A stretch of 64,000 nucleotides of DNA from contig MKJV01000076.1 of NCBI GenBank assembly GCA_001942185.1, positions 1 to 64,000 of the forward strand, in the 5' to 3' direction. Below, piece by piece: positions 8,942 through 17,827 of the stretch. The notes beneath the pieces were generated by a model. It did not search any database, had not been told where the DNA came from, and saw only the letters and a program-made list of their open reading frames with translations. The translations under genes were made by a program, and so were the position numbers. Within the stretch, counting starts at the first letter, position 1. Each line of letters starts with the position of its first letter. Source of the DNA: Pseudonocardia sp. CNS-004 (GTDB lineage: Bacteria > Actinomycetota > Actinomycetes > Mycobacteriales > Pseudonocardiaceae).

Positions 8942-9535
8942 ATGGCGCGCTGGGAGCCGGGGACCGCGGAGCGGCTGCAACGAGCGGCCCTGGAGCTGTT
9001 CACCACCCGCGGGTTCGAGCGCACGACCGCCACGGAGATCGCCGAGTCCGTCGGCCTGACCGAGCGCACCTTCTTCCGCCACTACAGCGACAAGCGCGAA
9101 GTCCTCTTCCACGGCCAGGACGAGCTCGTCCGCACGTTCCTCGCCGGCGTGGACGAGGCGCCACCGGACGCGTCCCCGATCGAGGTCGTCGCCGCCGCGC
9201 TCGGGTCCGCGTCGTCGGTCTTCACGGACGAGCGCAGGCCCCACTCGCGGACCCGGCAGGCCGTGATCGACGAGAACCCCGCGCTGCAGGAGCGTGAGCG
9301 CCACAAGCTCGCCAGCATCGCCACGGCGGTGACCGGCGCCCTCCGCGCCCGCGGTGTCGACGAGCTCGCGGCCACGCTGGCGGCGGAGACCGGCGTCACC
9401 GTGTTCGCGATCGCGTTCACCCGGTGGATCCGCGAGGACGAGCAGCGCTCACTGGCCGACATCGCCGCGGACGTGCTGCACGAGCTGCTGACCCTGACCG
9501 CGGCGGCGCAGGACTCGGGCCGACTCCCGCGCTGA
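8942..9535 (+). CDS. TetR/AcrR-family transcriptional regulator
   Basis: About 197 residues. The N-terminal helix-turn-helix is clear: ALELFTTRGFERTTATEIAE followed by VGLTERTFFRHYSDKREVLF. The C-terminal ligand domain is not diagnostic. I choose the ATG at 8942 rather than the one at 8909, because the longer form would place the repeated operator inside the gene. It most likely represses itself and the divergent SDR gene, releasing on an unknown small molecule. Confidence 0.88.
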   Translation: MARWEPGTAERLQRAALELFTTRGFERTTATEIAESVGLTERTFFRHYSDKREVLFHGQDELVRTFLAGVDEAPPDASPIEVVAAALGSASSVFTDERRPHSRTRQAVIDENPALQERERHKLASIATAVTGALRARGVDELAATLAAETGVTVFAIAFTRWIREDEQRSLADIAADVLHELLTLTAAAQDSGRLPR

Positions 9536-9543
9536 CCACCGGT

Positions 9544-10365
9544 TCAGTGACCGAGGAACTGGCGGGCGCCGCGCAGCTCGGTGCGGAGCCGTTGCCGGGT
9601 GGCGGTGCAGTCGAGCCGTACGTCGAGCGGCCCGGGCAGGTCGGTGCCGGCGCGCCGGCCGGAGGGCAACGCGGCGGCGTCGAGACCGTCCCGGCGGGCG
9701 ATCAGGGTTCCCAACTCGTGCCGGCTCACCGCGTCCGCCCCGGCGACGTGGTGGATGCCGGCGTGATCGGATGACGCGAGTTCGAGAAGTGCCGCGGCCA
9801 GGTCGGCGACGTGGACGGGGCAGCGCACCTCGTCGGTGAACAGCACACCGGACATCCGGCCCGTGGCCAGTGCACGCACCCGCTGTTCGTGGACGGATCC
9901 GCCATCGCCGATGATCAACGAGGTGCGGGCGATCACCGCGTCCGGGCAGATGGCCGTGACCGCGGTCTCGGCCGCCGCCTTGGCAGCGCCGTAGGGAGCG
10001 ATCGGGTCGGGTACCGACGTCTCGTCGTAGCGGACCGCGGCACCGGAGAACACCGCGTCGCTGGAGACGTGCACCAGTCGCGCGCCGGCCGAGGCCGCAG
10101 CGAGGGCGACGTGCGCGGCACCGTCGGCGGTGCTCGACCAGTCCGCCTTCCGGTAAGCGGCGTTGATCACCACGTCCGGCTCGATCGCCGTCACCAGATC
10201 AGCGACCTGCCGGCGGTCCCGGACGTCCAGGGCGTGCCACGCCGGGCCGACGAGGTCGGGCGGCTGCGTCAGGCATGTCGCGGCCACCTGGTGGCCCGCA
10301 GCCAGTGACTGTCCGACGAGCTCCCTGCCGAGAAATCCACTACCACCGACGACGAGGACGGCCAT
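9544..10365 (-). CDS. SDR-family sugar reductase, RmlD-like (dTDP-4-dehydrorhamnose reductase type)
   Basis: A 273-residue intact protein. VVGGSGFLGRELV is the nucleotide-binding loop, DVVINAAYRKADWSS and VHVSSDAVFSG match RmlD strands, and the catalytic YGAAKAAAE provides the Tyr-x-x-x-Lys pair. RmlD reduces dTDP-4-keto-rhamnose, but no other rhamnose genes are nearby, so the real substrate may differ. It converges with the TetR gene 8 bases away and is followed upstream by mycothione reductase on the same strand. Confidence 0.8.
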   Translation of the reverse strand: MAVLVVGGSGFLGRELVGQSLAAGHQVAATCLTQPPDLVGPAWHALDVRDRRQVADLVTAIEPDVVINAAYRKADWSSTADGAAHVALAAASAGARLVHVSSDAVFSGAAVRYDETSVPDPIAPYGAAKAAAETAVTAICPDAVIARTSLIIGDGGSVHEQRVRALATGRMSGVLFTDEVRCPVHVADLAAALLELASSDHAGIHHVAGADAVSRHELGTLIARRDGLDAAALPSGRRAGTDLPGPLDVRLDCTATRQRLRTELRGARQFLGH

Positions 10366-10413
10366 GATCCGATCACGCTACCCGGCCGAGGCGGGGTGCG
10401 CGGGCCCTCCCGC

Positions 10414-11784
10414 TCAGACCTCCAGCAGGGCCTGCTCGACGACCTCGGTGAGGGCGGGGTGGATGTAGATCATGTCGCGGGCGAGCTGGTCGACGGTCTG
10501 ACCGAACGTCATGCCCTGGATCAGCGGCTGGATGAGCGTCGAGGCCTGAGGGCCGATCACGTGCGCGCCGAGCAGCACCCGCTCCGCCGGATCGACCAGC
10601 ACCTTCACGAAGCTCGTCGTGTCCTCCAATGCCCACCCGTAGGCGGCGTCCGCGTAGTCCCGCACGCCGACCACGTGCGGGATCCCCCGCGCGCGTGCGT
10701 CCTGCTCGGTCAACCCCACCGACGCGACCTGGGGATCGGCGAACACCGCATGCGGCACCAACCGCGACGACACCGACCGCAGGGCCTGCGGGTGCAGGAT
10801 GTTGTGCACCACCGCTCTGGCCTCGACGTTCGCCATGTGCTTGAGCTGGAAGTGGTTCGTCGCATCACCCAGCGTCCACACGCCGGGCACGGAGGTGCGG
10901 TACGCATCGTCGGCGGCGATGTGGCCGTGCTCATCGAGCTCGAGGCCCCCCGCCACGGCGTCGAGCAGGTCGGAGTTCGGCCGCCGACCGGTCGCGACCA
11001 GCAGGCAGGCGCCATCCAGCACCTCGGCCGCGTCCGACCCGCCCCCACCCGCCACGGTCACCGCTACGCCACCCGGCCGGGGCCGCACCGACAGCGTGCG
11101 GGTGTCCAGAAGCACGCGGTGGTGCTGCTGGGCGAGCTCGGTGAAGCGCTGCGCGATCTGCTCGTCCTCGCCCATGAGCAGGCGCGGACCCCGCTGCACC
11201 ATGGTGATCCGCGCTCCGAGCCCGCCGAAGATGTGCCCCATCTCGGCCGCGATCACCCCGCCGCCGATGACGATCAGCGAATCCGGCACCTCGTCGATGC
11301 GCATGATCGTGTCGGAGGTGTGGAAGTCGACGTCGGACAGCCCGTCGATCGCCGGCACCACCGGGCGCGTACCGCTCGCCACCACGATCGTCTCCGCGGT
11401 GATCGTCTCGGCGGCGGACCCGACCTCGATCACCTTCCGCCCGACGAACCGTGCGGCGCCGGTGTAGACGTCCACCCCCGAGGCGCGGCGGTAGTCGACC
11501 GCGCTCTGGTGCAGCGGGTCGATCCGGCCGAACACCCGGTCCCGGATCGCCTTCCAGTCGATGGCCTCGACCGAGGCGTGCACCCCCAACCGCGCCGCCG
11601 ACTCGACGCCGACCGCGGCGTCCGCGGCGACGACGAACATCTTGGTCGGGATGCAGCCGCGGTTCAGGCACGTGCCGCCGAACCGGTCCGGTTCGACGAT
11701 CGCTGTTCGCAGGTGTGCGAGCTCGGGGCCGAGCAGCATGTTCCCGCTCCCGGCGCCCAGGACGACCAGGTCGTACTGCTTCAT
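10414..11784 (-). CDS. mtr: mycothione reductase
   Basis: Flavin disulfide reductase that regenerates mycothiol from its disulfide with NADPH, in the cytosol. The FAD-binding LGAGSGN is followed by the redox-active cysteine pair in GGTCLNRGCIPTK; GGGVIAAEMGHIFGGLG binds NADPH, TLGDATN closes the FAD site, and IHPALTEVVEQALL contains the catalytic histidine of the partner subunit. At 456 residues the length is normal. The GSGN start and FGRIDPLHQSA distinguish it from lipoamide or glutathione reductase. Its presence shows a mycothiol-using actinobacterium. Confidence 0.92.
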   Translation of the reverse strand: MKQYDLVVLGAGSGNMLLGPELAHLRTAIVEPDRFGGTCLNRGCIPTKMFVVAADAAVGVESAARLGVHASVEAIDWKAIRDRVFGRIDPLHQSAVDYRRASGVDVYTGAARFVGRKVIEVGSAAETITAETIVVASGTRPVVPAIDGLSDVDFHTSDTIMRIDEVPDSLIVIGGGVIAAEMGHIFGGLGARITMVQRGPRLLMGEDEQIAQRFTELAQQHHRVLLDTRTLSVRPRPGGVAVTVAGGGGSDAAEVLDGACLLVATGRRPNSDLLDAVAGGLELDEHGHIAADDAYRTSVPGVWTLGDATNHFQLKHMANVEARAVVHNILHPQALRSVSSRLVPHAVFADPQVASVGLTEQDARARGIPHVVGVRDYADAAYGWALEDTTSFVKVLVDPAERVLLGAHVIGPQASTLIQPLIQGMTFGQTVDQLARDMIYIHPALTEVVEQALLEV

Positions 11785-11818
11785 GGGATGCCTTCCCCCG
11801 TTGTGTCCCGCGCGCCGG

Positions 11819-11944
11819 TCAGGACAGTGCGTCTGCCAGCTGGGCCCGCTGCGCGGCGGTCACCTCGGGGAACGCCGCCCGCGGCGGCGCGCTCGCCGCG
11901 ACCAGTGCCGGATCCGGACCGACCGGGAGCACGCTCTTCGACAT
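11819..11944 (-). CDS. small ORF, 41 residues, upstream of mycothione reductase
   Basis: An ORF of 41 codons starting MSKSVLPVGPD, with GAGGAG 6 bases before the ATG, a strong ribosome site. It is rich in Ala and Pro, ends in AAQRAQLADALS, and stops 34 bases before mtr on the same strand. I do not recognise a family. It could be a leader ORF, a small stand-alone protein, or chance; the strong site is the main support. Confidence 0.45.
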   Translation of the reverse strand: MSKSVLPVGPDPALVAASAPPRAAFPEVTAAQRAQLADALS

Positions 11945-12159
11945 CAAGTTCTCCTCGTGACGACACCTCGACCGCGGGGCATGCCCTCGGCACGGCCTGT
12001 CTACCGGTTCCCGGGCCACCGAGTCCTTACGAAGTGCGGATCAGCCGCTGGGCGCGGGGTCAGCCGTGGGGGAAACCCCCTGACCCCCGACTCGATCTCC
12101 TCAGCTCGCCGAGTACGTCCGAGCGTCGACCTGGTCTCGCCGACCGTTGACCCGTTCGG

Positions 12160-12333
12160 TGTCAGCGCGCGGCCGCAGGCGCAGGAACAGGAGGAGCCGA
12201 TGCCTCGCAGAGGACGGCCGCGGCCTTCGCCGGACGGTTCGCCGCCGACTTCCAGTCCTACGACGAGGACGATCCGGGCCGCCGGGCCGAGGTGCTGAGG
12301 CTGCTGTTCGCCGATCCCCGGTCCAGCACGTGA
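12160..12333 (+). pseudogene. unrecognised coding remnant, possibly conjugal-transfer related
   Basis: Reading across a probable frameshift gives AAAFAGRFAADFQSYDEDD followed by PGRRAEVLRLLFADP and a stop. Aromatic-acidic SYDEDDPGRRAE-like segments occur in actinobacterial conjugative-element proteins, so this may be a relic of one. No start codon, domain or full-length partner is visible, so the call rests only on protein-like composition. Confidence 0.25.
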
Positions 12334-12513
12334 GGCTGGTCCGGCCAGGGCAGGCAGCGCGCCGACTCGCCGCTGCCGGGCCGGATCTGCCGGACCTCCG
12401 ACACGATCGTGTTGCACGCGGCGCTGCGCGGTCCGCCCGCGGACGCCGCGCGCCTACCGTCCGCCAAGCTCGGCCCACGAGCCGGAACACCGACGACGGA
12501 CAGGAGGGTGTCG

Positions 12514-12715
12514 TGATCTACCACGGCAACAGCATCGAGCTCGAGGGAGGCGTCCCCTGGAGTTCACCGAGCAGATGCGGGAGCAGGCGCTGGACCACCT
12601 GTGCCTGCGGGTCGCGGTCGGCGGGCGGCTCTACCCGTCGGGGGCAGACGGGCACCGGCTCGAGGTGCACGACCTGCGCGCGGTACCCGACGCCGACGAC
12701 GCGGAGCGGCGCTGA
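12514..12715 (+). CDS. small hypothetical protein, about 67 residues (frameshifted)
   Basis: Starts at GTG 12514 with AGGAGGG upstream and begins VIYHGNSIELEGG. A one-base shift near 12560 is needed to continue into LEFTEQMREQALDHLCLRVA and VHDLRAVPDADD before the stop. Composition is protein-like with balanced charge. I do not recognise the family. The 225 bases that follow (to 12940) hold no gene I can support. Confidence 0.4.
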
Positions 12716-12940
12716 CGGCCACGGCCGAGCGGCTCCGCCGGGACGCCCATTACGCGCCACCGACCAGGATCGGCATGGTACGCATGTCGGCCCGCCACCG
12801 CAGATCTGGCGCTGCTGCAGGAATTCGGGCCGGTCGGGCCGTATACGTGCCGGAGCGCCAGAAGCGCTCACACGCTACGACAGCGACACGGCCTCGCCCG
12901 CGCACGCGGCCCTCACGAGGCGACCACGACCAGCTGAGCT

Positions 12941-13435
12941 TCATCCACCGTCTCCGGCAGGCGTCGACACGGAGCGGGCGCGCAACACCCGAACCAGGTA
13001 CACCAGCGCCGAGACGGCGACCATGGTGGCGACGAGCAGCAGCCACCGTCCGGCGACGGGGCCCGGGTCGAGCCCCGACAGCGACCGCAGCGTCGGCTCG
13101 TTCCGGCCGAGGATGCCCGGCAGGAACAGTAGGAACGTCAGCCCGGCTCCCAGCAGCGGCAGCCGCACGTGGTTCACCACCGGAACCCGCGGCCGGCGCC
13201 GGGCCGCCGCAGTCGTCCTCGTCTTCCGCCCCGTCAGCAGGCGGTCACCCGCCGCGTAGAGCGGGAACAGCACGAAGTCGTGCAGCGCGACGGCCGCGAG
13301 GAACCAGACCAGCATCCTCGGCCACGCCGGGTCGTCCACGACGATCGCGACCGCGCCGACGGCCAGTACCAGGCAGACGACGATGCCCAGCAGGTGGCCG
13401 GCCCCGGCCCCGTAGAAGCGGTGCAGGATTCGCAT
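12941..13435 (-). CDS. small integral membrane protein, partner of the molybdo-oxidoreductase
   Basis: A 164-residue protein starting MRILHRFYG with four predicted membrane helices (GIVVCLVLAVGAVAIVV, MLVWFLAAVALHDFVLF, LPLLGAGLTFLLFLPG, WLLLVATMVAVSALVYL). Its ATG shares a base with the stop of the molybdopterin oxidoreductase gene, so the two are co-translated. It may help anchor that enzyme or serve in its electron path, but no heme-ligand pattern is clear. Unknown function. Confidence 0.65.
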   Translation of the reverse strand: MRILHRFYGAGAGHLLGIVVCLVLAVGAVAIVVDDPAWPRMLVWFLAAVALHDFVLFPLYAAGDRLLTGRKTRTTAAARRRPRVPVVNHVRLPLLGAGLTFLLFLPGILGRNEPTLRSLSGLDPGPVAGRWLLLVATMVAVSALVYLVRVLRARSVSTPAGDGG

Positions 13436-14813
13436 CAGGCGCTCCGGAACTCGATGCTGCGGACCCACTTCGTGCACTTCACGGCCGGCAGCGCGGGCAC
13501 GACGATGCGCGCCGGGAACCCGTGGTCGGCCGAGAGGTCGGCGCCGTTCACCTGCAGGGCCAGCAGCGAGTCCGGGTCGAGGACCTGCCCGGGGTTGAGC
13601 GCGGCCTGCGCCCCTTCTTCCACCGAGCGCACCACCGCCGACGTCGGCTCGGGACCCCCGCGAGCGCGGCGAGCTCGCGCAGCGGCACCCCCGTCCAGTC
13701 CTGCACGGTCGACCAGCCCTCCACACAGGCCAGCGGCAGCCGGGCCGTGTGCTGACCCAGCGCGGCCAGCGCGGCCAGGTCCAGCGTCTGAGAACCGTCA
13801 CCGACGAGCTCGAGCCGCCAGCTCTCGCCGACGTCCGCCGGTGCGATGCGGCTGGCGGCGAACGTCTTGTTCACCGGGAAGTCGTTCGGCCCGCCGTCGG
13901 CCTCGGCGGTGGTGCGGCCCCGCGGAAGCAGGAACGCCGTGCCCCGGACGCCGTCCCCGAGCGTCTGGCCCAGCGTCAGGCCGCCGACGAGCACCATGCC
14001 GCCCCCGACGACCGCGAGCGCACCGCGGCGGGTCATCGTGGGCGGTGCCGGGTCCTGCGCCACCAGCCCCGACCCGTCGTCCTCCTCGGGTTCGGTCTGC
14101 GCCAGCGGCGTCCGCAGCTCCGCGCGCAGCGAGCGGGACCGCGCGCCGCGCAGCGCCCGCGGCAGCATGACCACCACGTGCGCGATGAACGCGCCGATGA
14201 ACACCCACGCGCCGACGTAGTGCGCGGCGTAGAAGCTGAACCCGAACGCGTAGTCGTACTGGATGTTCAAGACGCCGGTGACGATCTCGAAGAGGATGCT
14301 GCCGACGAGCAGCAGAAGCGTTACCCGCTCCAGCGCGTGGGAGATGGAGCGCACCGGCGGCCACGCGAACAGCTGCGGGATCACCGACCACAGCTTCGCG
14401 AGCACGAGCGGGATGAGCACGAGCCCGAGCCCGACGTGCAGGCCCTGGTTGAGTCGGAACAGCCACGACGGACGTGTGGGCCACTCGAAGGGCGGCAGGC
14501 GCAGCCAGCCGACGTCACCCGGGATGGACCCTCCGAGCTGCGGGCCGTAGGCCATGTAGCTGAGCAGGCCGGTCACGATCACGATTGGCAGCCCGGCCAG
14601 CAGGGCGAGCCCGAGCACCGAGGTGAGCCACGGGCCGCGCAGCGGGCTGCGCCAGCGCGGGAGCGGCGGGCGGCGGGCGGCGATCGCCCGCCACAGGGGT
14701 GCCGGGAAGCCGAACTCCTCCGCGTCGGGGCTCTGCTTCACACCCTGCACCGCCGCCCTGCCGTTCGCCGGAGACGGAGACGGAGGCGGTGCCGGGTCGA
14801 TGGGGCGGTCCAT
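13435..14813 (-). CDS. molybdopterin-dependent oxidoreductase with membrane cytochrome b-like domain (one frameshift)
   Basis: The N-terminal 250 residues hold about five membrane helices with histidines (NQGLHVGLGL, FYAAHYVGAW, FIAHVVVMLP), resembling a cytochrome b561 or ferric-reductase-like module. After a twin-arginine-like MTRRGALAVVGGG comes a sulfite-oxidase-type molybdopterin domain: WRLELVGDG, then LACVEGWSTVQDWTGVPL with the molybdenum-ligand cysteine. A frameshift near 13655 separates the final VNGADLSADHGFPARIVVP block. Probably a membrane-bound periplasmic-side oxidoreductase; substrate not known. Confidence 0.8.
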
Positions 14814-15034
14814 GCCGGGGACGTTAGAACGGGATGTCCGCGGAGAACCCCACCATCGCGCTTACGGTCCGATGACGCCACCCGTGCGCGGGCTTCACGA
14901 ACGCGATCTCCGGAACGACGACCGTTCCCGGAGCCTGGCTCCACCGGTCGTTCTGCCAGAGGTCCTGTCTGCTGCCGTCTCCGGCGCCGAATGCCACGGT
15001 TTCATCAGTGAGGGGTTTTCCCGGGAATCACTCC

Positions 15035-15187
15035 GATCGACGCCGGACTCACCCTCGGCAGGCGGCCGACCAGCTCGGGCACGCCAAGGTCTCGATGACG
15101 CAGGACAACTACTTCGGCCGGAAGGTAGTCCGGACGGGCGGGGCGGAGGTGCTGGCGATCTTCGGCACACGAACTCAGTCGCCGTGA
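15035..15187 (+). pseudogene. C-terminal remnant of a tyrosine recombinase (integrase)
   Basis: The frame ending at the TGA at 15185 reads QAADQLGHAKVSMTQDNYF, then GRKVV...EVLAIFG. LGHxxxSMTQDxY is the C-terminal block of actinobacterial site-specific integrases, with the catalytic tyrosine in DNYF and the histidine in LGH. Nothing upstream continues the protein, so only about 45 codons survive. It ends 68 bases from the 3' end of tRNA-Asn, the standard position of an integrase in an element inserted at a tRNA gene. Confidence 0.7.
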
Positions 15188-15254
15188 AAGATGGGAGTGA
15201 ACCGCCAGCGGATCTTCAACGGTACGTACCGTTAAGTCCTGACCTGGGGTGGTG

Positions 15255-15327
15255 CTCCTCCGGTTGGACTCGAACCAACAACCCTGCGATTAACAGTCGC
15301 ATGCTCTGCCAATTGAGCTACGGAGGA
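15255..15327 (-). tRNA. tRNA-Asn (GTT)
   Basis: On the minus strand the sequence folds into a full cloverleaf: 7-bp acceptor TCCTCCG/CGGAGGA, D-arm GCTC...GAGC, anticodon stem TGCGA/TCGCA with loop CTGTTAA, and T-arm GTTGG-TTCGAGT-CCAAC. The anticodon GTT reads asparagine codons. CCA is not encoded exactly. The 3' end faces the integrase remnant. Confidence 0.95.
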
Positions 15328-15596
15328 CCGTACGGGTGCGGGGCCCTGGCCCCGCTGGCAGGAGGAACCTTAGCGCACGGCCCGCGCCCGCCCGCGAGCC
15401 CCCTCCCCACGGCGCCGGCGTGTTTGTGGCCGTTGACCGCCTCGTCGACCCGGGCGCGGACGACGCCCGCGGCCCCCTGGACGGCGGGGTGGTCGGCCAC
15501 GCGCTGGTAGGTGCGGTGCAGTTGGTCGTAGCGTTCGTGGCCGGCGCGGGCGCCCAGCACGTACCCGACGGCGGCTCCCAGCAGGAACTTCCACAT
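15318..15596 (-). CDS. small membrane-anchored hypothetical protein (YtxH-like)
   Basis: Starts MWKFLLGAAVGYVLGARAG, a single N-terminal membrane helix with glycine zipper, followed by a charged helical part (YDQLHRTYQRVADHPAVQ, VVRARVDEAV). Such short proteins are widespread in actinobacteria, next to tRNA genes among other places; function unknown. As read it runs 10 bases into the tRNA-Asn gene on the same strand, which is unlikely for the real stop. A lost base near 15390 would end it at 15370 instead. Confidence 0.6.
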   Translation of the reverse strand: MWKFLLGAAVGYVLGARAGHERYDQLHRTYQRVADHPAVQGAAGVVRARVDEAVNGHKHAGAVGRGLAGGRGPCAKVPPASGARAPHPYGPP

Positions 15597-15713
15597 GTCG
15601 ACTCCCCGGTTCGTGCGTCCCCCGCGTTCCATCGTGCCGCGGGTCGGGAGCGCCGGAATCGGCCGATCGCCGATGGGTACGTTCGGCGCTGCGGCCGGAC
15701 GGACCCGTCCGGC

Positions 15714-15742
15714 TTGACACGGCCGGACTCACACACCAGGGT
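15714..15742 (+). promoter_or_regulatory. possible promoter of the galactose operon
   Basis: TTGACA at 15714-15719 is followed 17 bases later by CAGGGT, a weak -10. It lies about 65 bases before the beta-galactosidase start. The repeated TTCGG elements between (around 15745-15760) could be the DeoR operator, but this is speculative. Confidence 0.35.
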
Positions 15743-15805
15743 CACTTCGGTTTCTGTTCGGAAGTGTTGCCTTGTGTGCGAGTCACCCACCGACGAGAGG
15801 ACGAC

Positions 15806-17827
15806 GTGCTCCCCTTCCCCGGCATCGCGATGGGCTGCGACTACAACCCCGAGCAGTGGGCCCCCTCGGTGTGGCGCGAGGACGTGGCGCTGATGAAGGA
15901 GGCGGGCGTCGGGTTCGTGACGCTCGGGGTGTTCTCGTGGGCGATGCTCGAGCCCACCCAGGACGAGTACGCCTTCGAGTGGTTCGACGAGGTCCTCGAG
16001 CTGCTGCACACGAACGGCATCGCCGTCGACCTGGCCACGGCCACCGCGTCGCCGCCGCCGTGGCTCACCATGAGCCACCCGGAGGTGCTCCCGGTCGACG
16101 CCGAGGGGCGCACCCTGTGGCAGGGCAGCAGGCAGTCGTGGTGCCCGAGCTCGCCGGTGTTCCGGGACCACGCGCTGCAGCTCGTCGGCGAGCTGGCCCG
16201 CCGCTACGGCAGCCACCCGGCCGTGAAGCTGTGGCACGTCAGCAACGAGCTGGGCTGCCACGTCGTCAAGTGCTACTGCGACGAGAGCGCGGCGGCGTTC
16301 CGGCGCTGGCTCCTGGGCCGGTACGGCTCGATCGACACGCTGAACGAGGCGTGGGGCACGGCGTTCTGGTCGCAGCGCTACTCCTCGTTCGACGAGGTGC
16401 TGCCGCCGCGGCTCACGCCCACGATCCACAACCCGGGCCACGAGCTGGACTTCTCCCGCTTCTCCTCCGACGCGCTCCTGGACCACTACCGCGCGGAGCG
16501 CGACGTGCTGCGCCAGCTCTCGCCGGACGTCCCCGTCACCACCAACCTGATGGTCAACCCGCGGCAGTCGGGCACCGACTACTTCCGCTGGGCACCGCAG
16601 CTCGACGTCGTCTCGCAGGACCACTACATCGACACCCGGCTGCCGCGTCCGCGGGCCGAGCAGGCGTTCAGCGACGACCTCACCCGCGGAGTGGCGGGCG
16701 GCGAGCCGTGGATGCTGATGGAGTCGGCCACGAGCGCGGTGAACTGGCAGCCGGTCAACCCGGCGAAGAAGCCCGGCGAGCTGCTGCTCGACTCGCTGCG
16801 CCACGTCGCCCGTGGCGCCGACACCGTCGGGTTCTTCCAATGGCGGGCGTCGAAGGCCGGCGCGGAGAAGTACCACTCGGCGCTGGTGCCGCACGCCGGG
16901 CCGGACTCGGCCCGGTTCCGCGAGGTCGTGGAGCTCGGGGCGGCGCTGCTGAAGCTCCGCGACGTGGCCGGGAGCCCGGTCGAGGCGGACGTCGCGCTGC
17001 TGGTCGACTGGGAGGCCTGGTGGGCGTGTGACCTCGGCTCGCACCCCAGCTGCCAGGTCCGGTACATGGACGCCGCGCTGCGCTGGCACCGCGCGGTCAC
17101 CGAGCTGGGCGCCACAGCCGACGTCGTGCACCCGTCGGCCGACCTGTCGCGCTACAAACTCGTGATCGTCCCGACGCTGTACCTGTGCACGGACGAGACC
17201 GCGGCGGCGCTGCAGGCGTACGCGGAGGGCGGCGGGCACGTGCTCGTCACGTACTTCTCGGGAATCGTCGACGAGCACGACCACATCCGGCTCGGCGGCT
17301 ACCCGGGCGCGTTCCGGGAGCTGCTCGGCGTGCGCACCGAGGAGTTCGCGCCGCTGCTGCCCGGTGTCACCGTCAGCCTCGACGACGGCAGCACCGCCGA
17401 CGTCTGGACCGAGGTCCTGGAAGCGCGCGACGCGGAGGTCGTGGCGAGCTACACCGACGGCCCGCTGCCCGGCACGCCCGCGCTCACCCGCCGCGCCGTG
17501 GGCGAGGGCGCGGCCTGGTACCTCGCCACCTGGCTGGACGACGACGCCACCGCGGCGCTCGCCGAGCGGCTCACCCGCGACGCCGGGGTCACGCGGCTGG
17601 ACGCGCCGCAGCCGGGCCTGGAGGTCGTGCGCCGCGGCCGGTACCTGTTCGTGCTCAACCGCGGCGACCTCCCGGCGGCCGTCCCGGCCACCGGCACCGA
17701 CCTGCTGACGGGGGGACGCGTCGACGGCGAGGTCCGCGTGGCGGCGGGCGCCGCCGCCGTCATCGAAACCGCCGCCATCGAGACCGCCGCGATCGAGACC
17801 GCCGCCATCGTGCCGGACGAGGGCTGA
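15806..17827 (+). CDS. beta-galactosidase, glycoside hydrolase family 42
   Basis: Retaining beta-galactosidase that releases galactose from oligosaccharides; no signal peptide, so cytosolic. The protein starts VLPFPGIAMGCDYNPEQW, typical of GH42. The acid/base glutamate is in HVSNELGCH and the nucleophile in WMLMESATSAVNW; a cysteine cluster (CHVVKCYC) in the barrel matches the GH42 zinc site. The trimerisation and C-terminal beta domains follow. GAGAGGA precedes the GTG at 15806. Uniquely, the C-terminus ends in repeated IETAA units from a 15-bp tandem repeat. The stop overlaps the regulator start. Confidence 0.92.
   Translation: MLPFPGIAMGCDYNPEQWAPSVWREDVALMKEAGVGFVTLGVFSWAMLEPTQDEYAFEWFDEVLELLHTNGIAVDLATATASPPPWLTMSHPEVLPVDAEGRTLWQGSRQSWCPSSPVFRDHALQLVGELARRYGSHPAVKLWHVSNELGCHVVKCYCDESAAAFRRWLLGRYGSIDTLNEAWGTAFWSQRYSSFDEVLPPRLTPTIHNPGHELDFSRFSSDALLDHYRAERDVLRQLSPDVPVTTNLMVNPRQSGTDYFRWAPQLDVVSQDHYIDTRLPRPRAEQAFSDDLTRGVAGGEPWMLMESATSAVNWQPVNPAKKPGELLLDSLRHVARGADTVGFFQWRASKAGAEKYHSALVPHAGPDSARFREVVELGAALLKLRDVAGSPVEADVALLVDWEAWWACDLGSHPSCQVRYMDAALRWHRAVTELGATADVVHPSADLSRYKLVIVPTLYLCTDETAAALQAYAEGGGHVLVTYFSGIVDEHDHIRLGGYPGAFRELLGVRTEEFAPLLPGVTVSLDDGSTADVWTEVLEARDAEVVASYTDGPLPGTPALTRRAVGEGAAWYLATWLDDDATAALAERLTRDAGVTRLDAPQPGLEVVRRGRYLFVLNRGDLPAAVPATGTDLLTGGRVDGEVRVAAGAAAVIETAAIETAAIETAAIVPDEG

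Noticed and set aside
14814..15034. Gene in the gap upstream of the integrase tail
   Set aside because: No frame with a start, ribosome site or recognisable protein; only a weak stem-loop (GGAGC/GCTCC near 14935).
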